This document shows, one piece after another, positions 18,097-26,920 of a stretch of DNA of 43,075 bases. The stretch covers positions 1 to 43,075 of the forward strand of contig JAACFO010000020.1 in the NCBI GenBank assembly GCA_009937425.1. Reading direction: 5' to 3'. Each line of letters opens with the position of its first letter. The first letter of the stretch is position 1. The notes under the pieces were generated by a model. The model ran no database searches. It was not told the DNA's origin and saw only the letters and a list, made by a program, of their open reading frames with translations. The position numbers and the translations under genes were made by a program. The DNA comes from Gammaproteobacteria bacterium. GTDB lineage: Bacteria > Pseudomonadota > Gammaproteobacteria > HK1.

Positions 18097-19293
18097 TCAG
18101 TTCCTCGAACGCAGGGGGTCGCGGCTACGCCGCGCATCATCGCTGCTCATTGACGGCGTGACCAGATCGTCGCTGTCGATATTGCCCGGGCGAAGGACGC
18201 TGCCCGCGCCGCTCCCGGAAAGCAGCTTATCGAGCGGCAGGAACATGATGTTGTTGCCACCCTGGAGATCCACCAGCACCTTGCTGGAATTCGCCATTAC
18301 CGATTCGACGGTCTCAATATACAGGCGCTCGCGGGTCACGCTGGGCGCCTTCTGATATTCGGCCAGCACATTCAGAAATCTAGCCGTCTCACCCTCGGCC
18401 TGGGCGATGACCCGCTGGCGGTAGGCTTCGGCGCGCTCGAACATGGCATTCGCCTCACCGCGGGCCTTGGGCACGATGTCCGCCTTGTAGGCGGCGGCCT
18501 GGTTAATGATGCGCTCCTGGTCTTCGCGCGCCTTGACGGCATCGAAAAATGCGTCCTGGACCTGCGCCGGAGGCTGCGCATCCTGCATGTTCACGCTGGT
18601 GATATTCAGTCCCGCCTTGTAGCGGTCGAGGATTTCCTGTATCAGCGTCGCGGTCTCCGCGGCAACCACGTCTCGACCGGCGGTGATGACGAAGTCCATG
18701 CCGCTGCGCCCGACCACCTCACGCACGGCGCTTTCCGTCGCCTGGCGCAGGGTCAAATCCGGATCCAGCACATTGAAGAGATAAAAGCGGGCGTCGTTGA
18801 CGCGATACTGAATGGAAAACTTGATATCGATGATGTTCTCGTCTTCCGTGAGCATCAGGGATTCGTGGGCGACGGAACTCTGTGAACCACCGGAACTCCT
18901 GAAACCAATCTCCTGGTTGCGGATTTGCTCGACGTTGATCTTCTCGACCCTGTCGATGAAGTACGGTGCCCAGTGCAAACCCTGGCCGGTAGTGGTGCGG
19001 TACTGACCGAATCGCAGGACCACGGCCTCCTCGGCCGGGTCGACGATATAGAACCCGGCCAGCCCCCAGGCAGCGACCAGGACCAGCGTGATGATACCCA
19101 GCCCCACCAGGCTGCCACCGGGGAGGCTGAATCCGCTGCCACCGCCACCGCCACCGGATCGGCCGCCGAAGATGCGCGCGAGGCGCGATTGCAGCTTTTT
19201 CAATACTTCGTCGAGATCCGGGGGGCCTTGCTGGCCGCCTCGATTGCCCCAGGGATCGCGTCCGCCGTTACCGCCGGGTTGGTTCCACGCCAT
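18097..19293 (-). CDS. hflK: FtsH protease modulator HflK
   Basis: HflK is the partner of HflC. The 398-aa product opens with a Gly/Pro/Gln-rich segment containing the family signature NQPGGNGGRDPWG and a Gly-only run near residues 48-53. A single transmembrane helix follows (about 63-85), then the SPFH domain (VDPAEEAVVLRFGQY onward), a coiled coil rich in Ala, Glu and Arg, and a charged C-terminal tail. The coupling to hflC (2 bp) and the upstream hflX and hfq match the conserved gammaproteobacterial string. The start is the ATG before the Gly-rich segment. Confidence 0.98.
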   Translation of the reverse strand: MAWNQPGGNGGRDPWGNRGGQQGPPDLDEVLKKLQSRLARIFGGRSGGGGGGSGFSLPGGSLVGLGIITLVLVAAWGLAGFYIVDPAEEAVVLRFGQYRTTTGQGLHWAPYFIDRVEKINVEQIRNQEIGFRSSGGSQSSVAHESLMLTEDENIIDIKFSIQYRVNDARFYLFNVLDPDLTLRQATESAVREVVGRSGMDFVITAGRDVVAAETATLIQEILDRYKAGLNITSVNMQDAQPPAQVQDAFFDAVKAREDQERIINQAAAYKADIVPKARGEANAMFERAEAYRQRVIAQAEGETARFLNVLAEYQKAPSVTRERLYIETVESVMANSSKVLVDLQGGNNIMFLPLDKLLSGSGAGSVLRPGNIDSDDLVTPSMSSDDARRSRDPLRSRN

Positions 19294-19369
19294 TAACTGA
19301 CTCCATGCACACTGAAACGCCGTACCCGTCAGGCATCACGAGACCCCGGGCACGGGCGAACTGCCAATG

Positions 19370-20749
19370 TTATGAGGCTTTCGGCGTGTCGGCAACCGCT
19401 AAGTCCGTCTCAAGATTACAATTCTCGACGCCGGTCACCGTGCTGACCAGGCCGGGCGGCAACCCTTCCCGTCGCCAGAGGCGCTCCAGGGACGCGGGAG
19501 CAATCTTCACGTCCATGAGCCAATCGCCATTGTCCAGGTTGTGCTCCTCGACTACCGTGCCCAGCTCGTAGAGCCTTGCCCGCAACCGCCCGGCGCTCGC
19601 CGGCAGACGCAAGCGCCGGTGCACGATGGCGCCCCGAAAGTGCTCGCGAATCACCTGGGTTAATGGGTCCAGCCCCGTGGATTCCCGCGCCGACACCCAC
19701 ACGCGCTTGGCGTAAGCGTGGTCGCTGTCCCGCGTCGGCATCCCGGCCACGGCCTCGCCATTGAGGCTTCGCTCATCCAGATCGCACGCATCGATTTTGT
19801 TGTAAACCCGAATCTGGGGAATATCGCCGGCACCGATTTCCCGGAGCACACCGTTGACTTCAACGATCTTGTCGTCACGACGCGGATCGCTGGCATCAAT
19901 AACGTGCAGCAGCAAACCGGCACGCCGGGTCTCCTCCAGGGTGGCGCGAAATGCCGCCACCAGCTCATGGGGGAGTTGGCTTATGAAGCCGACGGTATCG
20001 GCCAGTATCAAGCGCTCTCCGCCATCAAGGTCCAAGCGCCGCAGGGTGGGATCCAGGGTCGCGAACAACCGGTTCGCGGTGCTTACCCGAGCCCCGGTCA
20101 GCTGATTGAAAAGAGTCGATTTGCCGGCATTCGTGTAGCCCACCAGGGCGACTACGGGTATGCCGGCGCGGCTGCGGGATCGCCGACTGAGCTCCCGGCG
20201 CGTGCTCACCCCTTCGAGACGTCGTTGGATGACGCGGATGCGCTCCGCCACCAGGCGCCGGTCGCTCTCCAGCTGTTTCTCGCCCGGTCCGCGCAACCCG
20301 ATACCGCCCTTCTGGCGTTCCAAGTGCGTCCAACCCCGCACCAGCCGGGTCGACAGGTGCTTGAGTTGGGCAAGCTCCACCTGCAACTTGCCCTCGAAGG
20401 TGCTGGCGCGCTGGGCGAAGATGTCCAGAATGAGCGTGATGCGATCCAGCACACGGCAACCGAGGCTGGCTTCCAGATTGCGTTCCTGGGCGGGGCTCAG
20501 GGGATGATCGAAAATCACCACTTCGGCATTTTCGCTGGAAATTTGTTCGCGCAATTCCTCGAGCTTGCCCCGGCCGATGAAATAACCGGGGTCCGGTGCA
20601 CGCCGTTGACCTGTGACGGTGACCACCGGCCGAGCGCCGGCGGAGATCGCGAGATCAGTGAATTCTTCGAGATTGTCGCCGCCGCGACCGCCCTGAAATG
20701 CGATATGAACCAATACGGCGCGCTCGCCGATATCCGGGCGCTCAAACAA
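19370..20749 (-). CDS. hflX: GTPase HflX
   Basis: HflX is a ribosome-splitting GTPase that binds the 50S subunit and rescues stalled ribosomes under stress. The 459-aa product has the N-terminal nucleotide-binding and coiled-coil domain (GYFIGRGKLEEL, then KGGIGLRGPGEKQLESDRR) and the G domain with G1 GYTNAGKST, G3 DTVGF and G4 NKID, plus a C-terminal domain. The start is a TTG at 20749 with GGAG about 9 nt upstream. The gene lies 29 bp after hfq. Confidence 0.96.
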   Translation of the reverse strand: MFERPDIGERAVLVHIAFQGGRGGDNLEEFTDLAISAGARPVVTVTGQRRAPDPGYFIGRGKLEELREQISSENAEVVIFDHPLSPAQERNLEASLGCRVLDRITLILDIFAQRASTFEGKLQVELAQLKHLSTRLVRGWTHLERQKGGIGLRGPGEKQLESDRRLVAERIRVIQRRLEGVSTRRELSRRSRSRAGIPVVALVGYTNAGKSTLFNQLTGARVSTANRLFATLDPTLRRLDLDGGERLILADTVGFISQLPHELVAAFRATLEETRRAGLLLHVIDASDPRRDDKIVEVNGVLREIGAGDIPQIRVYNKIDACDLDERSLNGEAVAGMPTRDSDHAYAKRVWVSARESTGLDPLTQVIREHFRGAIVHRRLRLPASAGRLRARLYELGTVVEEHNLDNGDWLMDVKIAPASLERLWRREGLPPGLVSTVTGVENCNLETDLAVADTPKAS

Positions 20750-20778
20750 GCGCGCTGCTCCGTGATGGGACCGCGGGA

Positions 20779-21033
20779 CTAGTGCTCCTCGCCCTCGACT
20801 CCGCCCTCATCATCCGGCCTCGGCAATTTGACGTTGCGCGCCGGCACCACGGTGGAAATCGCGTGCTTGTAAACCATCTGGCTGACGGTGTTGCGTAACA
20901 ATACGACGAACTGATCAAATGATTCGATTTGCCCCTGCAATTTGATTCCGTTGACGAGAAATATGGACACGGGCACTCGCTCCTTGCGTAGTGCGTTCAA
21001 AAATGGATCTTGTAGTGACTGCCCCTTACTCAT
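20779..21033 (-). CDS. hfq: RNA chaperone Hfq
   Basis: Hfq is the hexameric Sm-like chaperone for small RNAs and mRNAs. The 84-aa product begins [20 protein letters not shown], carries the Sm1 motif around [20 protein letters not shown], and the Sm2 motif YKHAIS near residue 55. A short acidic tail ([11 protein letters not shown]) follows, as in many short Hfq proteins. The ATG at 21033 has AAGGAG 8 nt upstream. An open frame continues to 21141 but is not Hfq. Confidence 0.99.
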   Translation of the reverse strand: MSKGQSLQDPFLNALRKERVPVSIFLVNGIKLQGQIESFDQFVVLLRNTVSQMVYKHAISTVVPARNVKLPRPDDEGGVEGEEH

Positions 21034-21222
21034 CGTTGTTCTCCTTATCTGATTGTTATCCTTATCATCTCTTCTTGTTCTTTTCGAGAGTCCGCGACCC
21101 CGCAAAGGCACCACAAAGCTCGGATGAATGGCCTCGCCCATGGACCATTCGCGCCGCTGTCAGGCGTAAACCCGTTCCTCGGTCCGCCCGGGCACCTCAC
21201 GCAATCGGTACGCGAAAAATCA

Positions 21223-21228
21223 ATTATA
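21223..21228 (-). promoter_or_regulatory. Candidate promoter -10 for hfq in the miaA-hfq spacer
   Basis: The 262-bp miaA-hfq spacer contains a perfect TATAAT on the minus strand (21228 down to 21223), about 190 nt before the hfq start. The -35 region is poor: GTTTAA lies 16 bp upstream. The rest of the spacer shows an A/T-richer stretch just upstream of hfq (21035-21090) and no gene. An independent hfq promoter here is plausible because the miaA-hfq gap is unusually long. Confidence 0.45.
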
Positions 21229-21295
21229 CCCCATATCGAAGACCTTAAACTGTGTCCAGGCCCTGTTTTCCCACCGAAAACGCCTGCTGGTACCG

Positions 21296-22258
21296 TCAGG
21301 GAGCGTCAGGGAGAAGCCGCTCGAGGGTGGCCTGTACAGTACCGGTGAGCGCTTGCCCGTGGCAATCGAATCGCGTCGCACGACCCTCCCCGCGCAGCCA
21401 GGTCAGCTGGCGGCGGGCTAATTGACGGGTGGCGGCAATACCCCGATCCACCATCTGCTCGTAGTCACAATGCCCGTCGAGATACTCGCCGGCTTGCCGG
21501 TAGCCCACGGCCCGCATGCAAACCGTGTTCGCGTCCAACTGACAACGGCGGCGCAAATCGCTTACCTCTTCCAGCAATCCGGCGCCCAACATGGCGCGGA
21601 AACGCGCCGCAATGTCGGCGTGCAGCCTGCCACGATCCCGCGGTTCGATGATCACGGTGTGCACGGGATTGGGCAGAGCGACACGTTCCTCAATCGAAAG
21701 CAGCCGCGACATGGGTTGACCGGTGAGCTGGTAAACTTCCAGGGCGCGTTGGATGCGCTGCGGGTCGTTTGCGTGGATGCGGGCCGCGGATTCGGGGTCG
21801 ATCTCCGCGAGACGCGCGTGCAAAGCTTCCCAGCCCTGCTCCCTGGCTTGTGCCGCCAACCGGGCACGCACACCCGAGTCCGCGGACGGTAGCGCCGACA
21901 AGCCATCACGCAGAGCACGAAAATAGAGCCCCGTACCGCCCACCAGAAAAGGAATTTTGCCTTCTTCGTGCGCCTCGGCGATCGCATCGATGGCATCACG
22001 ACGAAAATCGTCGGCAGAGTACGTTTGGCCGGGATCGCGAATGTCGATCAACCGGTGTGGCGCGCGTCGCAACGCCTCTTCATCGGGTTTTCCGGTTCCG
22101 ATGTCCATGCCGCGATAGACCATGGCCGAGTCGACACTGATGATGCGCAGCGGCAGCCGTTGCGTCAGATCCATGGCAAGCTGCGTCTTCCCCGACGCGG
22201 TTGGCCCCATGAGAAAAACAACCGGCCGCAACGCGTGATCGCGACCCCTCGTGCTCAC
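21296..22258 (-). CDS. miaA: tRNA dimethylallyltransferase
   Basis: MiaA transfers a dimethylallyl group to A37 of tRNAs reading UNN codons. The product is 320 aa from a GTG at 22258, 7 nt after the mutL stop, which gives a normal family length; an upstream extension to 22354 would run into mutL. Motifs: P-loop FLMGPTASGKT, the ISVDSAMVYRGMDIGTGKP segment, FLVGGTGLYFRAL, and the swinging-loop/tRNA-binding region ending in RQLTWLRGE. mutL-miaA-hfq is the standard gammaproteobacterial order. Confidence 0.97.
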   Translation of the reverse strand: MSTRGRDHALRPVVFLMGPTASGKTQLAMDLTQRLPLRIISVDSAMVYRGMDIGTGKPDEEALRRAPHRLIDIRDPGQTYSADDFRRDAIDAIAEAHEEGKIPFLVGGTGLYFRALRDGLSALPSADSGVRARLAAQAREQGWEALHARLAEIDPESAARIHANDPQRIQRALEVYQLTGQPMSRLLSIEERVALPNPVHTVIIEPRDRGRLHADIAARFRAMLGAGLLEEVSDLRRRCQLDANTVCMRAVGYRQAGEYLDGHCDYEQMVDRGIAATRQLARRQLTWLRGEGRATRFDCHGQALTGTVQATLERLLPDAP

Positions 22259-22265
22259 GTCGCCC

Positions 22266-24053
22266 TCATGGCCGGCGACGCCCCAGCAGTGCGCAAATGT
22301 CGTCGGCGTCGATCTGGCGCCAAATGATCTCACCCTCCTGCACCTGGGATGCAATCTGCAGCCGCTCCAATTGTCGCAACAAATCGTTCATGGCGTCGTG
22401 ATCCCACGGCCAACCCACGGTGAGATCACTTCCCTCGAGCAAGGCATCGAGCAACGCAGAAGATGCATTCGCGGAATCGAGGCTCGGATCCATGCGGGAC
22501 AGGGCATCGGCGGCGCACAACAGCAATTCCTTTGGCGATGCCGTCGCCAGGGGCGCAGGAATTCCGCGGCAGGAAACGCAAGCGTCCGCCACCCGACGCA
22601 GGTCGAATCCCAGGGCCTCGAGAAATTTTGCCCGACTTTCCAGCAGATCCGCCGTGTGCTCGTCGACGTCGACCGCTACCGGCACCAGCAACGGCCGCGA
22701 GGTGATCGCACCGTTGTCCAGGGCCGCCGCCAGATGCCCGGCCGCCACATACCGGCAGGCGTGACGGACATCCACCACCACCACACCGCGATCATTGCGC
22801 GTGAGCAAATAACGCCGGTCAACATGTTGCAGTGCTTCGCCCAGCGGCCGATTGCCCGCCGCAGGACCGGAATCCACCGTGCGCTTACGCAAAGCGTCAT
22901 AGGCGGGGGCGTACTCGCGCAAATCACCCTGGCGTCGGGGCGGACCCGGCACAGTGCCCGGTCCAGAGGCGGGATCCGGAAGGGAGGAAAACACCTCGTT
23001 ACCCGGCATCTGGTCAGTGAAATCTGTTTGCGTCGTCAGCGCCTGGCGCAGGCTGCGTACGACGAAGTCGTGCACGCTGCGCGCATCGCGAAAGCGCACT
23101 TCGTGCTTGCTTGGATGAACATTAACGTCTACCTGAGACGCTTTAATGCGCAGGAACAGCACGTAAGCGGGCTGCCGGCCGCTCTCGACGATGCCATGAT
23201 GGGCTTGGGCGTGCGCATGGCGGACGGCGTGGCGCAACAAGTGGTCGCGCACCATCCGGCCATTGACGAAAAAGTACTGCAGGTCCGATACGGCGCGGCT
23301 GTATTCTGGTCCGCCGATCCATCCGCCCAGTTGCAAATCCGCAGCCTCGAACGACAACGCCAAAGCCTGATCCATGAACGCGGCGCCGCAAAGTTTCGCT
23401 ACCCGCCGTGCGCGTTCCGCATCATTGGTCGCACCGGCAAGAGAATAACTCTCACGGCCATTGTGACGCAGCGAAAAGGCACACTCGAAGCGGCTCAGCG
23501 CGGCACGCTTGAGCACATCTTCCAAATGCCGGTATTCGGTCCTCTCGGTACGCAGAAACTTGCGCCGGGCAGGCGTGTTGTAAAACAGATCCCTCACGGC
23601 AACCGTAGTGCCTTGCGGGTGCGGCGACGGCTGCGGGGCCGTGTGCGCCCCACCGTTTTCACCGCTGAGCTTCCATCCGCTTGACGCGCCGGCCGGGCAC
23701 GAACTCAGCTCCAGACGCGACACCGATGCGATACTCGGCAGGGCTTCGCCGCGAAATCCGAGGCTGACGACATTCTCCAGATCTTCGAGACTCGCAATTT
23801 TACTGGTAGCGTGGCGCCCCAGGGCGAGCACCAGATCCTCCCGATGAATGCCAACGCCGTCATCGCGAACACGAATGAGTCGCCCGCCGCCGTGTTCGAT
23901 GTCCACGCTGATGTGTTCGGCGCCGGCGTCGAGACTGTTCTCGAGAAGTTCCTTCAGCACCGATGCTGGCCGCTCAACCACCTCGCCGGCGGCAATCTGA
24001 TTTGCCAGGCGTTCCGGTAGCGATTGGATACGCGGCGGCAACCGGGACGGCAT
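22266..24053 (-). CDS. mutL: DNA mismatch repair protein MutL, without the endonuclease motif
   Basis: MutL links mismatch recognition by MutS to strand incision. The 595-aa product has the GHKL ATPase domain (Asn39 in LLENSLDAGA, DDGVGI at 64-69, GFRGEAL at 99-105, NVHPSKHEVRF at 311-321), a linker (about 340-410) and a C-terminal dimerisation domain. In endonuclease-type MutL the C-terminus carries DQHAxxE(x4)E, CPHGRP and ACH motifs. Here residues 428-441 read DVRHACRYVAAGHL and the other two motifs are absent. It therefore resembles E. coli MutL, which depends on MutH for nicking. It is followed by miaA after 7 bp. Confidence 0.97.
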   Translation of the reverse strand: MPSRLPPRIQSLPERLANQIAAGEVVERPASVLKELLENSLDAGAEHISVDIEHGGGRLIRVRDDGVGIHREDLVLALGRHATSKIASLEDLENVVSLGFRGEALPSIASVSRLELSSCPAGASSGWKLSGENGGAHTAPQPSPHPQGTTVAVRDLFYNTPARRKFLRTERTEYRHLEDVLKRAALSRFECAFSLRHNGRESYSLAGATNDAERARRVAKLCGAAFMDQALALSFEAADLQLGGWIGGPEYSRAVSDLQYFFVNGRMVRDHLLRHAVRHAHAQAHHGIVESGRQPAYVLFLRIKASQVDVNVHPSKHEVRFRDARSVHDFVVRSLRQALTTQTDFTDQMPGNEVFSSLPDPASGPGTVPGPPRRQGDLREYAPAYDALRKRTVDSGPAAGNRPLGEALQHVDRRYLLTRNDRGVVVVDVRHACRYVAAGHLAAALDNGAITSRPLLVPVAVDVDEHTADLLESRAKFLEALGFDLRRVADACVSCRGIPAPLATASPKELLLCAADALSRMDPSLDSANASSALLDALLEGSDLTVGWPWDHDAMNDLLRQLERLQIASQVQEGEIIWRQIDADDICALLGRRRP

Positions 24054-24058
24054 AGTTG

Positions 24059-25432
24059 TTACTCTCCGCCGGGCCTGTCGAACACGGCCATGGCCTCGCA
24101 GTGGGCCGTATGAGGAAACATATCGATGACGCCGGCGTGGCTCAATCGATAACCCTTCTGGTGAACCAACAGCTCGGCATCCCGAGCCAGGGACTCCGGG
24201 TTGCAGGACACGTAGACAATGCGCAGTGGCAAGTTCTCACCGAGGGCACTCAGCACTTCCCCGGCGCCGCTTCGTGGCGGGTCCAGCAACAGCCGATCCC
24301 ACTGTTGACGCCACCAATCCCATCCCCCATCGAAGCGATCTAAATCGGCGCACTCGAATGAAACATTTTCCACGCGATTGCGGCGCGCGTTGCCGAGCGC
24401 CCGGGAAACCAGCGCGGCGCTGCCTTCAACTCCGGTAACCTCCGCCGCCCGCCGGGCGACGGCCAGGGTGAAGTTACCGATGCCGCAATAGAGATCGAGT
24501 ACCCGCGAATCGGCGCGCAGGTCCAGATGGTGAACCGCCGCGCTCACCAGTAATTTGTTCACGGCGGCGTTGACCTGGATAAAATCCATGGGCAGGAACG
24601 CGAGATCCAGATCGAATTCCGGCAGTTTGTAGGTTAGCGGCGCCGGGTCCGCGGGCCACAGTGGCTGGACGCTGTCCGGGCCACCGGGTTGCAGGTGCAG
24701 CTGCCAGTCCCGTTCGCGCACGAACGCCACGAGCTCCTCACGGTCGCTTTCCGATAGAGGCTCCAGATGGCGCAGTACGAGCGCGGTACCGGCGTCACCC
24801 ATGGACACTTCCAACTGCGGAACCCGGTGACGAATGCCGAGCTTGTCGATCATTCGGCGAATGTTTGCGATATCCTTGCCAATACGGGGATCGAGAATTG
24901 CGCAAGCGTCGAGCTCAGCCAGCTTGGCACCGTATTTCTCACGAAAGCCCACCAACGCCCCGCCCTTTCCGGGAACGTACTTGACGCCAAGGCGCGCCCG
25001 CCGCCGGTAACCTGTCAGCGGACCAATCAGGGGTCGCGCAAGGCTGCCCGGGCGCAGGCCACCGTGCTCGAAAAAAGCACGCAACAGACCCTCTTGCTTC
25101 AGCGCGAGTTGCGCGTCGCCGGGCATGTGCTGAAGGCGACAGCCGCCGCAGGCGCCAAAATGGGGACACACCGGCTCGACTCGTGCTTTCGCGGCTTCCA
25201 GCACCTCCACCAGATCCGCCTGGTGCGCCTGCCGCCGGCCTCTGCGCGGCCTGCAGACGACGCTCTCGCCCAGCAGCGCTCCCTCGACCTGCACCCGTCT
25301 GCCGCCGATGTGGACCACACCGCGCCCGGCATCGTCCAGGGCCTCCACCGTCGCCACCACCGTCGGCGATGGCGCGCGCCTGGACAGCAGATGCTCGGGA
25401 CCCGTAATCAGCTTGTCCGCCCGTCGGCCCAC
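24059..25432 (-). CDS. rlmD: 23S rRNA (uracil-1939-C5)-methyltransferase RlmD
   Basis: RlmD (RumA) methylates U1939 of 23S rRNA. The 457-aa product has a TRAM domain (about 22-80), an Fe-S cluster motif with Cys89, Cys95 and Cys98 plus a later Cys in LDACAIL, a central domain, and a C-terminal SAM methyltransferase domain with VLDLYCGIGNFTL and LLLDPPRSGA. The catalytic nucleophile lies in YVSCNPESLARD, and HTAHCEAMAVF ends the protein. The start listed is a GTG at 25432. It overlaps the end of the exonuclease gene by 25 bp and lacks a clear ribosome binding site, so the true start may be a little downstream. Confidence 0.95.
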   Translation of the reverse strand: MGRRADKLITGPEHLLSRRAPSPTVVATVEALDDAGRGVVHIGGRRVQVEGALLGESVVCRPRRGRRQAHQADLVEVLEAAKARVEPVCPHFGACGGCRLQHMPGDAQLALKQEGLLRAFFEHGGLRPGSLARPLIGPLTGYRRRARLGVKYVPGKGGALVGFREKYGAKLAELDACAILDPRIGKDIANIRRMIDKLGIRHRVPQLEVSMGDAGTALVLRHLEPLSESDREELVAFVRERDWQLHLQPGGPDSVQPLWPADPAPLTYKLPEFDLDLAFLPMDFIQVNAAVNKLLVSAAVHHLDLRADSRVLDLYCGIGNFTLAVARRAAEVTGVEGSAALVSRALGNARRNRVENVSFECADLDRFDGGWDWWRQQWDRLLLDPPRSGAGEVLSALGENLPLRIVYVSCNPESLARDAELLVHQKGYRLSHAGVIDMFPHTAHCEAMAVFDRPGGE

Positions 25433-26190
25433 GCGTGCAAAAAATCCGTCACATGGGGCCTGCCATCTTCCTCTAGAGTCGCACGCAAACGATCACACTC
25501 GCCTTGGTAGGCCTCTTCGGTCAAGCGGCCGCGGATCAGCTCGAAGCGCAGGTACACGAGAAAGGTGTTCAGCACATCAGTCTCACAGTAATTTCGAATC
25601 CCCTCCACGTCACCCGCCAGATAGTGCTCCCAGACCAGCGCGCCGTGCATGCCGAGCTTGCCGGGCAAGCCGAGCAGCAGCGCCATATCCTGAAGTGAAA
25701 CGCTGGCGCGGGGCTGGTGGCCGGAGAGTACATCCATGAGGTCCGTGTGGCGCTCGTGAAAGCGGCTGAGGTAATTGTTCCAGCGAAAGCTCGAGTCGTC
25801 GGCGCCGGTTTCCCAGTAGCGGCTTGCAACGATCCCGTGCAGAAGGGACCGGTAGTGAAGCACGGGAAGATCGAAGCCTGAACCGTTCCACGATACCAGC
25901 GTCGGTGAATAGCGATCGAGGCCGTCGAAAAATCGCTGAATCAGCTCATGCTCCGGGGACGTTGCGTCACCGAGGGACCAGAGCTTGAAGCGATCGGCAC
26001 TGCGCAGCACCACCGATATGGCCACAACCCGGTGAAGATGGTGGCGCAGGAAGTCGTTGCCCGATGCTTCGCGCTGCTTGTGGAACATGATCTCGGCAAT
26101 CTCGGCATCCTGCAGGCCGTCGAGATCGTAGAGACGCCGTCCGGCATCCACATCCGGAACGGTTTCGATATCAAAAACGAACACATTCAT
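25408..26190 (-). CDS. Predicted PolB-like 3'-5' exonuclease
   Basis: A 260-aa DEDD-type exonuclease of the PolB-like predicted exonuclease family, not fused to a polymerase. The Exo I motif is VFDIETVPD at residues 4-12; SWNGSGFDLPVL is Exo II; and NYCETDVLNTFLVY is Exo III, giving the acidic metal ligands. The ATG at 26190 directly precedes the Exo I strand; the frame is open upstream to 26331 but that part is unrelated. Members are widespread and of unproven role in DNA or RNA processing. It overlaps rlmD by 25 bp. Confidence 0.88.
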   Translation of the reverse strand: MNVFVFDIETVPDVDAGRRLYDLDGLQDAEIAEIMFHKQREASGNDFLRHHLHRVVAISVVLRSADRFKLWSLGDATSPEHELIQRFFDGLDRYSPTLVSWNGSGFDLPVLHYRSLLHGIVASRYWETGADDSSFRWNNYLSRFHERHTDLMDVLSGHQPRASVSLQDMALLLGLPGKLGMHGALVWEHYLAGDVEGIRNYCETDVLNTFLVYLRFELIRGRLTEEAYQGECDRLRATLEEDGRPHVTDFLHAWADGRTS

Positions 26191-26231
26191 GCGTGTCGTG
26201 CCGGCGCGTGGCGCAAACCGGCGCGCGGCAG

Positions 26232-26840
26232 CTACTTTGCTTTCCAGCCACCACCGGACTGGTAGTACCAGCCGCCTTGCGCCAGGTCGATCCAGCGCCG
26301 CGCAAAGGTTGCCTGAATATTCGCTTCCCATTCCGGATGCCCGTTGGCGGCGGCTATCTCGCGATAAAGCGCCGTTCGGTCACGATTGTCGTCCGCCACC
26401 AATTGGTTGACGGTCTTGCGGGCGCTCAGTGGAACGGCCTTGGCATCGCGCACGGCGATCAGACCGTTGCTGGTGAGTCCGATGGCGCCGGAATTGTAGT
26501 AGGCCAGCAGCTGCGCGTGCCGGGCCTTCATGGACGCTTCGATCTTACCGATGGCGGGACTCGAGATGTCCAGGTTCGCCTGTTGCGCGTTGGCCGCCGG
26601 GATCAGCCAGTCGAGAAGCAGGCGCGCGATGCGGGATGGGTAATCGACTGAGTTGCCGATTCTCGACGATTGCCCGGTGGTGGGCTTTTTAGCATCGTCG
26701 CCCCACACCTCTTCGATGATCTTGTCGGCCGCCTGCTCTGCGGCCGCCGCCGGAAAATATACGTTAATGGTCACGCAGCCAGCGGCGCCCAGAAATGCGG
26801 CGGTGGCGGCGGCAACGGCGATGTTTTTGATAAATGTCAT
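26232..26840 (-). CDS. YdbL-family (DUF1318) lipoprotein with YnbE-like N-terminus
   Basis: The product is about 202 aa from the ATG at 26840 (GGGAG just upstream; an ATG at 26852 is possible). A signal peptide ends in a lipobox-like AAGC, followed at once by VTINVYFPAAAAEQAADKI, a short beta-strand segment reminiscent of the small lipoprotein YnbE. The C-terminal third (ADDNRDRTALYREIAAANG onward, ending GGWYYQSGGGWKAK) matches YdbL/DUF1318. In E. coli ydbH-ynbE-ydbL is one operon whose products keep outer-membrane lipid balance. Here ydbH is followed directly by this gene, and the 80-bp spacer is too short for ynbE. YdbL identity is well supported; the fusion idea is inference. Confidence 0.82.
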   Translation of the reverse strand: MTFIKNIAVAAATAAFLGAAGCVTINVYFPAAAAEQAADKIIEEVWGDDAKKPTTGQSSRIGNSVDYPSRIARLLLDWLIPAANAQQANLDISSPAIGKIEASMKARHAQLLAYYNSGAIGLTSNGLIAVRDAKAVPLSARKTVNQLVADDNRDRTALYREIAAANGHPEWEANIQATFARRWIDLAQGGWYYQSGGGWKAK

Positions 26841-26920
26841 GGGCGCTCCCATCCTATTGAATCAACCCTGAACCCACGCTTAACAAGCAGCAAACCCGCC
26901 GGCGATCCAGCCAGGCGGAT

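Noticed and set aside
22251..23684. 477-codon plus-strand open frame opposite mutL.
   Set aside because: MutL motifs are present throughout the minus strand; the antisense protein has no recognisable domain and no ribosome binding site.
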